DNA of 10,260 bases from Bacillota bacterium (GTDB lineage Bacteria > Bacillota > Clostridia > Lachnospirales > Lachnospiraceae): contig JAEZFH010000322.1 in assembly GCA_023437885.1 (NCBI GenBank), forward strand, positions 1 to 10,260, read 5' to 3'. The position numbers and the translations under genes were made by a program. Shown piece after piece: positions 5,328 through 10,260 of this stretch; positions within the stretch are counted from its first letter, which is position 1; the number at the start of each line of letters is the position of its first letter. Below the pieces are notes generated by a model. It was not told where the DNA came from, searched no databases, and saw nothing but the letters and a program-made list of their open reading frames with translations.

Positions 5328-6686
5328 CTATCTCATAAGAATTCCTAATACCTCACCGATATTTCGGACTCCAATCAGCTTTATGCCATCTCCCTTGATG
5401 TGCTCTTTGTTTGCGTGAGGCAGGATACATAATTCAAAGCCCATCTTTGCAGCTTCTGCCACTCTTTGCTCGGCCATATTAACTGCTCTGATCTCGCCGG
5501 TCAGACCGACTTCTCCGAATAATACTGTTCTATTATCCAGCGCCACATTCTTGTAGCTGGAAAGAATCGCTGTTACTACTGCCAGATCCAGTGCTGGCTC
5601 CGTAATTCTCATGCCTCCGGCAACATTGACATAGGCATCGCAATCAGATAATTGTATCCCTGCGCGCTTTTCTAAGACCGCCATCAATAGGTTAACACGG
5701 TTGTAATCCGTACCGGCGGCTGTTCTTCTGGGCATATTGAAATTAGTCCTGCAGACCAGAGCCTGCACTTCTACCAAAATCGGTCTGGTACCTTCGATTG
5801 ATGCTGCCACCACCGAACCGGCTTCTCCCTCAGGCCTGCCCTTCAGCATAAATTCTGAAGGATTCTTCACTTCCGCAAGTCCGGAGCCCCGCATCTCAAA
5901 TACTCCGATTTCGTTGGTTGAGCCGAAGCGGTTCTTGACTGCCCGCAATACCCGGTAGGAGGCATAATTATCCCCTTCGAAGTAAAGCACGGTGTCCACC
6001 ATATGTTCCAATACCCTTGGACCGGCGACTACACCTTCTTTTGTCACGTGGCCTATGATAAATATAGTGATACCGGAGCCTTTTGCAATCCGCATCAGGG
6101 TTGCCGTCGCTTCCCTTACCTGGCTGACACTTCCCGGAGCAGCGGCTACCTCTTCCTTGAACATCGTTTGAATGGAATCTATAATCACAATATCGGGAGT
6201 ATGCTTCTGAATAACCTCTTCCACCATATCCAGATCTGTTTCACATAAAAGGAGAAGCTCGCCGCCAAACACGCCGAGCCTCTCTGCTCTCATTTTAATT
6301 TGGCTTAGGGATTCCTCCCCGGAGATATATAGAATTTTCTTATGTTGTGCTACTATTTCACGGCACATCTGAAGCAACAGTGTGGACTTCCCGATTCCCG
6401 GATCACCGCCCACCAATACCAGACTGCCACGGACAATCCCTCCGCCGAGAACACGATCCAGTTCTCCGATGCCTGAGCACAATCTCAGCTGCTCCTCCGT
6501 CTTCACATTGGATATCAGCACGGGCTCCCTGTCACTCCTGATGCCGCCGGTGGATTTATTGCTCTTCTTAACAACCGGTTCGTCTACAAAGGTATCCCAA
6601 CTCTTGCAGGCCGGGCATTGCCCTAACCATTTTGCTGATTCGAAGCCGCACTCCTTACAGAAAAACACGGTTTTGTTCTTAGCCAT
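5328..6686 (-). CDS. radA: DNA repair/recombination protein RadA (Sms)
   Basis: The product is 452 aa, the normal RadA length. In order: an N-terminal zinc finger (Cys10, Cys13, Cys24, Cys27), a RecA-like ATPase with Walker A GGDPGIGKST (93-102), a hydrophobic Walker B strand ending in Asp (about 165-170, DIVIIDSIQT), the RadA signature KNRFG (251-255), and a C-terminal Lon-protease-like domain (about 290-452). RadA is a hexameric DNA helicase-like motor that drives branch migration and D-loop extension in recombination, DNA repair and transformation. The ATG at 6686 is 1 base after the stop codon of the upstream gene. Its likely ribosome site, AAGGTGG at 6699-6705, lies inside that gene, so the two are translationally coupled. 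Confidence 0.98.
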   Translation of the reverse strand: MAKNKTVFFCKECGFESAKWLGQCPACKSWDTFVDEPVVKKSNKSTGGIRSDREPVLISNVKTEEQLRLCSGIGELDRVLGGGIVRGSLVLVGGDPGIGKSTLLLQMCREIVAQHKKILYISGEESLSQIKMRAERLGVFGGELLLLCETDLDMVEEVIQKHTPDIVIIDSIQTMFKEEVAAAPGSVSQVREATATLMRIAKGSGITIFIIGHVTKEGVVAGPRVLEHMVDTVLYFEGDNYASYRVLRAVKNRFGSTNEIGVFEMRGSGLAEVKNPSEFMLKGRPEGEAGSVVAASIEGTRPILVEVQALVCRTNFNMPRRTAAGTDYNRVNLLMAVLEKRAGIQLSDCDAYVNVAGGMRITEPALDLAVVTAILSSYKNVALDNRTVLFGEVGLTGEIRAVNMAEQRVAEAAKMGFELCILPHANKEHIKGDGIKLIGVRNIGEVLGILMR

Positions 6687-6687
6687 A

Positions 6688-7101
6688 CTACAGCTTTACC
6701 ACCTTTACGAAGTCCTTTTCTCCTTCGTTTAATTCCAGGCTGATTACCAGCTTGCCGCCCAGATTGGTTCTCATCTTGCCAAGGTTAGTATCATTTTTAT
6801 AAATCTCATATTCCTTCTCTGCTTCCAGCTCCAAAGTAATCTGTGCAGTATCCTTGCCGGATACCTCGAAGCTGATCTGGTCTTCCTTTGCATCTAAATG
6901 AAATACGGCAGTACCGGGTACGGATTCGTAGACAAACATTCCGTTTTTCTCAAGCTTAGTTATCTCATAAAAGGTTTTTACCTTGTATAGATCCCCCTGA
7001 TGCTCGAAATCAGAAGCCTTTGATTTTACATTCAATGTGTAATTACCAAAGCTTATTGTCCCATCACTTTCCTTGCGTATTAACTCTTCAACAACTGCCA
7101 T
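6688..7101 (-). CDS. Hypothetical beta-rich protein coupled to radA
   Basis: The product is 137 aa with no signal peptide or membrane span. The C-terminal half alternates charged and hydrophobic residues (ISFEVSGKD, ITLELEAEKEYEIYKN, LVISLELNEGEKDFVKVVK), as in a small beta-sandwich. The N-terminal half has DGTISFGNYTLNVKSK and FYEITKLEKNGMFVYESVPG. Similar short clostridial proteins have been labelled 'endosialidase' in annotations, but no catalytic feature supports this, so I leave it unnamed. The ATG at 7101 follows GGAGGG (7109-7114) by 7 bases. Its stop codon is 1 base from the radA start, so it is the first gene of the radA operon and its translation probably feeds radA. Confidence 0.85.
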   Translation of the reverse strand: MAVVEELIRKESDGTISFGNYTLNVKSKASDFEHQGDLYKVKTFYEITKLEKNGMFVYESVPGTAVFHLDAKEDQISFEVSGKDTAQITLELEAEKEYEIYKNDTNLGKMRTNLGGKLVISLELNEGEKDFVKVVKL

Positions 7102-7121
7102 TACATGACCCTCCTAATTGT

Positions 7122-7138
7122 ATACTTTATTAAAGTAT
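7122..7138. repeat. 17-bp palindrome in the leader of the radA operon
   Basis: ATACTTTA and TAAAGTAT form perfect 8-bp arms around a single T, ending 8 bases before the ribosome site at 7109-7114. With a one-base centre it cannot form a full RNA hairpin, so a DNA-bound dimer is the more natural reading. The same half-site core recurs in the inverted repeat upstream of clpC at 10177-10220. Confidence 0.4.
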
Positions 7139-7181
7139 TCATACGTCCATAGAGACGAATTTTTTGTGGAACTATTCTTAC

Positions 7182-7210
7182 ATTATATATGATATTTCGT
7201 GTGAATTCTA
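7182..7210 (-). promoter_or_regulatory. Promoter of the radA operon
   Basis: On the minus strand TATAAT at 7182-7187 is a perfect -10, with TAGAAT at 7205-7210 as a weak -35 at 17 bases. The start would fall near 7175, giving a leader of about 75 bases that contains the 17-bp palindrome. Confidence 0.5.
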
Positions 7211-7229
7211 CTGTTTGAATATTAAATTT

Positions 7230-7501
7230 TTATGAGGAGGCTGGAAGCATTTTCAGATTATGGCAGATCTGATGCTGCTTTCTATCGTACAGTTTTCGGA
7301 GTTGCTCTTTACTTCTGATCAAAGACACTGTTAATGCACTGTAATCCTGATTACGAAAATACTTTCTTTCTCAAGCACGAGTGATCCGCAACTATATTGC
7401 TTCTGATCGAAGATTCTGCCATCGCTCCGTACATCCCGGTTACAGGAAATAAAATCATCTCCCTGTAACCGAATCATGCAATTAGCAATATCTATTTCCA
7501 A
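7230..7501 (-). pseudogene. Small unknown gene broken by a one-base frameshift, downstream of clpC
   Basis: This fills most of the gap between clpC and the radA operon. One minus-strand frame runs from a TTG at 7501 (or ATG at 7477) to a TAA at 7331, containing IRLQGDDFISCNRDVRSDGR and later CGSLVLEKE. A second frame, open from just before 7363 to a TAA at 7230, continues with KYFRNQDYSALTVSLIRSKE and ends QICHNLKMLPASS. Adding one A in the A-rich run near 7361-7369 joins them into a single reading frame of about 90 codons, with no internal stop and protein-like composition in both halves. I do not recognise the product. The ribosome site is weak (GGCGGAG, 3 bases before the TTG). Alternatives are a sequencing error, a genuine 56-aa gene (7331-7501), or chance open frames. 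Confidence 0.45.
7437..7471. repeat. 10-bp inverted repeat downstream of clpC
   Basis: CGGTTACAGG (7437-7446) pairs perfectly with 7462-7471 around a 15-base loop. It lies about 80 bases after the clpC stop codon and has no T-tract on either strand. It falls inside the possible frameshifted gene, so it may be a 3' stabilising hairpin, a weak terminator of clpC, or coding sequence by chance. No better clpC terminator was found. Confidence 0.35.
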
Positions 7502-7551
7502 GCACTCCGCCCTCTAATCAATCCCATTGGCCTGTCAGGGGGGTCCCTTGC

Positions 7552-10002
7552 TTACTTCGCTTGTAATACCATCTCATTGTCCAGAAACTCCACGTGGACT
7601 GAATCCCCTTCTTTGATGGTTCCCGCCAATATTCCTTCTGCGAGCTTATCCTCGATATTAGTCTGAATTGCACGTCTGAGCGGTCTTGCACCGTATTTGG
7701 GATCGAAACCGATCTCTGCCAGATGTGCTACCGCCTCACTGCTGGTCTCCAGGGCAATATTCATCTGGGCCTTGCTGCGCTTTCCGATGGTGGCAATCAT
7801 GATACCTACAATCTGCTTGATATTATCCTTGGTTAAGGAGTGGAATACAATAATTTCATCGATACGGTTTATGAATTCGGGTTTGAAGATTCTTTTCACC
7901 TCATCCATAACCCCATCCTTCATTCGCTTATAATCCTCTTTTTCATCTATCACCGCTGCGAAGCCTAACCTCTTCGGCTCAACGATATTCTGTGCACCCG
8001 CATTCGAGGTCATGAAGATAATCGTGTTTTTAAAGCTTACTCGTCTGCCCTGAGAGTCGGTAATATGTCCGTCGTCCAGGACCTGCAGAAGAATATTGAA
8101 TACATCCGGGTGTGCCTTCTCCACCTCGTCAAACAATATGACGGAATAGGGATTTTGTCTTACCTTTTCACTTAGCTGGCCGCCTTCATCATAACCTACA
8201 TATCCCGGAGGTGAACCGATCAGCTTGCTGATACTGTGCTTCTCCATGTACTCGGACATATCGACGCGGATAATGGAATTCTCACTGCCGAACATTGCCT
8301 CGGCCAAAGCCTTGGAAAGCTCCGTCTTACCCACACCTGTCGGTCCGAGGAAAAGAAAGGACCCCGTCGGACGGTTTGGATCCTTTAGGCCCACTCGTCC
8401 ACGGCGGATTGCCTTTGCAACTGCTGCAACCGCCTCTTCCTGTCCTACCACCCTTTGATGGAGAATGCTCTCCAGCTTCTGAAGACGCTCCGTTTCTTCC
8501 TCTGCCAGCTTTTTCACAGGTATCTTCGTCCAGCTTGCCACAATTTCAGCTATCTCATTGTCGCTGACAACCAGTTGTTTCTCCTGTCTCTGCTTATCGT
8601 CCAGAACCTTCTGTTTCTCCAGCTGCTCTAATGCTGCTTCCTGCTGCTTCTTAATCTCGCCGGCCTTCTCATAGGCCTCTTCCTTGATTGCCTTCTCCTT
8701 CTCACTCTCCAGACGCTTTATTTCCTGCTCCAAACCCTTAATCTCCGGAGAAGAAGTATACGTGCTTAAGCGTACCTTGGAGGCTGCCTCATCCATTAAA
8801 TCGATGGCCTTATCCGGCAGATATCTGTCATTAATATAACGGCTGGAAAGCTTGACTGCTGCTTCCAGCGCAGTATCTGTAATACGAACCTGATGATGTG
8901 CTTCGTACTTATCTCGCAGGCCGAACAAAATCAGAATCGCCTCTTCCTCGGAGGGCTCTTCTACTGCAACCGGCTGGAATCTGCGCTCCAATGCAGCATC
9001 CTTCTCGATGTACTTACGATACTCTTCCCTGGTAGTCGCACCAATGATCTGAAGCTCACCTCTTGCCAGAGAGGGTTTCAGAATATTGGAGGCGTCAATT
9101 GCTCCCTCCGCGCCCCCGGCACCGATGATTGTATGAATCTCATCGATGAAGAGCAGTACATTCCCGTCACTGATTACCTCACTGATTACCTTTTTTATTC
9201 TTTCTTCGAACTCACCGCGGTACTTGGAGCCAGCTACCATGCCGGACAAATCCAGCGTAACCACCCGTTTCTCTTTAATAGTGTCCGGAATATTACCTTC
9301 CACGATTTTTAATGCAAGTCCTTCTGCGATTGCCGTCTTACCGACACCCGGCTCTCCGACCAGGCATGGATTATTTTTTGTCCTGCGGCTGAGAATCTGA
9401 ACCACCCGCTGTATCTCATTCTCTCTACCGATTACCGGATCCAGCTTGCCTTCTCTTGCATATTCTGTTAAATCCCTGCTGTATTGGTCCAGGGTAGGAG
9501 TTGCGCTGGTTTTCCCCTTGGCTTTTGCACCTTTTCCCGCCGAGTATTCATTCTTGGCTACACTGACATCCACGCCGGAGGCAGTAAGGATATCGATATA
9601 TACCTTCTGCACATTAACTCCCAATGTGTTCAGCAAGCGGACTGCAATGCAGTCGGATTCCTTGATCAGAGCAATGAGGATATGCTCTGTTCCAACCAGA
9701 GGAGCTTTGAATTTGGCTGCCTCCTTATAGCTTTGATCCAGAATCCGTTTGGATCTGGGAGTAAAGGTACCTCCATCCATCATTTCAACACCGTTATTCG
9801 GTGCGATAAGCTGGTTTACCAGCTCCAATACCTTATCCACGGTCACTCCGTTTTCTTCCAATATTCTTGATGCGACACCCTCTACCTCCATCAGACCGAT
9901 CAGCAAATGCTCCGTTCCGATGTAGTTATGTGACAGCCGGTATGCAACCTCTCGTGCCAGGTTTATCGCATTTTTTGCATTATCAGTAAATTTGTCATAC
10001 AT
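7552..10002 (-). CDS. clpC: ATP-dependent Clp protease ATP-binding subunit ClpC
   Basis: The product is 816 aa from the ATG at 10002, the standard ClpC length. In order: two Clp N repeats (about 1-145), AAA+ domain 1 with Walker A GEPGVGKT (216-223) and Walker B LLFIDE (Asp287-Glu288), a middle coiled coil with UVR-like motif (about 415-470, KEEAYEKAGEIKKQQEAAL), AAA+ domain 2 with Walker A GPTGVGKT (553-560) and Walker B VILFDE (Asp625-Glu626), and a C-terminal small domain. The loop tripeptide Leu-Gly-Phe (679-681) is the ClpP-docking element. ClpC hexamers unfold damaged or regulatory proteins and feed them to ClpP. The ATG at 10002 is chosen because GGAGG (10010-10014) lies 8 bases upstream. 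An ATG at 10017 would add five residues but has no proper ribosome site. No ctsR gene lies between 10018 and the window edge. Confidence 0.98.
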   Translation of the reverse strand: MYDKFTDNAKNAINLAREVAYRLSHNYIGTEHLLIGLMEVEGVASRILEENGVTVDKVLELVNQLIAPNNGVEMMDGGTFTPRSKRILDQSYKEAAKFKAPLVGTEHILIALIKESDCIAVRLLNTLGVNVQKVYIDILTASGVDVSVAKNEYSAGKGAKAKGKTSATPTLDQYSRDLTEYAREGKLDPVIGRENEIQRVVQILSRRTKNNPCLVGEPGVGKTAIAEGLALKIVEGNIPDTIKEKRVVTLDLSGMVAGSKYRGEFEERIKKVISEVISDGNVLLFIDEIHTIIGAGGAEGAIDASNILKPSLARGELQIIGATTREEYRKYIEKDAALERRFQPVAVEEPSEEEAILILFGLRDKYEAHHQVRITDTALEAAVKLSSRYINDRYLPDKAIDLMDEAASKVRLSTYTSSPEIKGLEQEIKRLESEKEKAIKEEAYEKAGEIKKQQEAALEQLEKQKVLDDKQRQEKQLVVSDNEIAEIVASWTKIPVKKLAEEETERLQKLESILHQRVVGQEEAVAAVAKAIRRGRVGLKDPNRPTGSFLFLGPTGVGKTELSKALAEAMFGSENSIIRVDMSEYMEKHSISKLIGSPPGYVGYDEGGQLSEKVRQNPYSVILFDEVEKAHPDVFNILLQVLDDGHITDSQGRRVSFKNTIIFMTSNAGAQNIVEPKRLGFAAVIDEKEDYKRMKDGVMDEVKRIFKPEFINRIDEIIVFHSLTKDNIKQIVGIMIATIGKRSKAQMNIALETSSEAVAHLAEIGFDPKYGARPLRRAIQTNIEDKLAEGILAGTIKEGDSVHVEFLDNEMVLQAK

Positions 10003-10024
10003 ATGTTGTTCCTCCATTCCTGCC

Positions 10025-10094
10025 AGTACAGCGTTACATAGAAATTATTTACTATATGCGTTCATAGTAAATAATTTCTATGTAACGCTGTACT
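10025..10094. repeat. 31-bp perfect inverted repeat in the clpC leader
   Basis: The arms 10025-10055 and 10064-10094 are exact reverse complements over 31 bases, with an 8-base loop ATGCGTTC. The arms begin AGTACAGCGTTACATAG and end TTTACTAT. The structure ends 10 bases before the clpC ribosome site (10010-10014). No T-tract follows on either strand, so it is not a normal terminator. It may be a very stable leader hairpin of the clpC mRNA or a small mobile repeat. Confidence 0.9.
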
Positions 10095-10129
10095 TGAGTA
10101 CTCTATTGTTTCGTTTGAATTGCCCGCCC

Positions 10130-10177
10130 TATACATATAATTGGATTGGATGATAAAGCCCTCCATTTATATGTATA
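10130..10177. repeat. 11-bp inverted repeat upstream of clpC
   Basis: TATACATATAA (10130-10140) pairs with 10167-10177 around a 26-base loop. It directly abuts the next inverted repeat, sharing base 10177. AT-rich and of unknown role. Confidence 0.6.
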
Positions 10178-10220
10178 AGAATAATACTTTACATGATACC
10201 GTTTGTAAAGTATTATTCTT
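10177..10220. repeat. 17-bp inverted repeat containing promoter-like boxes
   Basis: AAGAATAATACTTTACA (10177-10193) pairs perfectly with 10204-10220 around a 10-base loop. Because of the symmetry both strands carry TTTACA, 17 bases, then TATTAT: minus strand -35 at 10204-10209 and -10 at 10181-10186; plus strand -35 at 10188-10193 and -10 at 10211-10216. The minus-strand boxes are the best candidate promoter for clpC, giving a leader of about 170 bases. No T-tract follows, so a terminator reading is weak. Confidence 0.6.
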
Positions 10221-10260
10221 CCATATTCCGGACGGGAATGCTTATGATACGATCAAAGGC
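10213..10260 (-). CDS. Possible 3' end of a gene upstream of clpC (partial)
   Basis: One minus-strand frame is open from the window edge to a TAA at 10213, ending I-P-V-R-N-M-E-E. The other two minus frames have stops within these bases. Fifteen codons are too few to identify the gene. In many Firmicutes clpC follows ctsR-mcsA-mcsB, so a same-strand upstream gene would be natural, but these residues do not let me name it. The stop codon lies inside the 17-bp inverted repeat. Confidence 0.35.
   Translation of the reverse strand, partial: AFDRIISIPVRNMEE

Noticed and set aside
7234..7318. Plus-strand open frame of 28 codons after clpC
   Set aside because: No ribosome site and it runs antisense to the more convincing frameshifted gene.
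7697..9870. Several open frames on the plus strand opposite clpC
   Set aside because: They are shadows of the clpC coding frame, without ribosome sites or recognisable domains.
10003..10017. Upstream ATG at 10017 as the start of ClpC
   Set aside because: It lacks a ribosome site, and its second to fourth codons form the GGAGG that serves the ATG at 10002.
10025..10094. The 31-bp inverted repeat as an intrinsic terminator
   Set aside because: No T-tract follows on either strand, and on the clpC strand the ribosome site follows at once.
10251..10257. GATCAAA as a CtsR box upstream of clpC
   Set aside because: Only one imperfect heptad and no second copy at the required spacing; no CtsR-type tandem repeat elsewhere in 10018-10260.

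Overview
The window looks like a low-GC Firmicutes chromosome, most likely a clostridium of the Lachnospiraceae type. That is an inference from AT-rich spacers, strong AGGAGG ribosome binding sites, Clp and RadA proteins of clostridial character, and an ECF sigma/anti-sigma pair. No species is assigned.

Region 1 (about 1-2756) is the integrase-side end of an integrated element (prophage, ICE or satellite) sitting at the 3' end of a tRNA-Trp gene. From left to right it carries the first codons of a leftward gene, a repeat-rich divergent promoter region, a rightward XRE/Cro-type repressor (216-539), a small zinc-ribbon/membrane/OB-fold protein (622-1284), and a tyrosine integrase (1447-2658) ending about 100 bases from the tRNA. 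This is a typical lysogeny or maintenance module. The rest of the element lies to the left of the window.

Region 2 (2756-4800) is host chromosome on the minus strand: tRNA-Trp(CCA) with its own promoter and an apparent terminator on the element side, then an ECF sigma factor gene overlapping a gene for a membrane-anchored putative anti-sigma protein. The sigma upstream region has a candidate -10 box and a perfect 12-bp palindrome.

Region 3 (4731-7115) is a minus-strand operon: a 137-aa protein of unknown function, radA (DNA recombination/repair ATPase) starting 1 base after it, a 149-aa helical protein of unknown function, and a strong intrinsic terminator.

Region 4 (7139-7551) is a gap after clpC. 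It appears to contain a small minus-strand gene broken by a one-base frameshift.

Region 5 (7552-10260) is clpC, the Hsp100 unfoldase partner of ClpP, on the minus strand. Its upstream region is unusually structured, with three successive inverted repeats, one having perfect 31-bp arms just before the ribosome binding site. The last codons of another minus-strand gene may reach the right edge.

The strongest leads are the element's operator region, the clpC leader hairpins, and the frameshifted gene between clpC and the radA operon. No clearly new multi-gene system is visible. The element's cargo, where one would be expected, is mostly outside the window.
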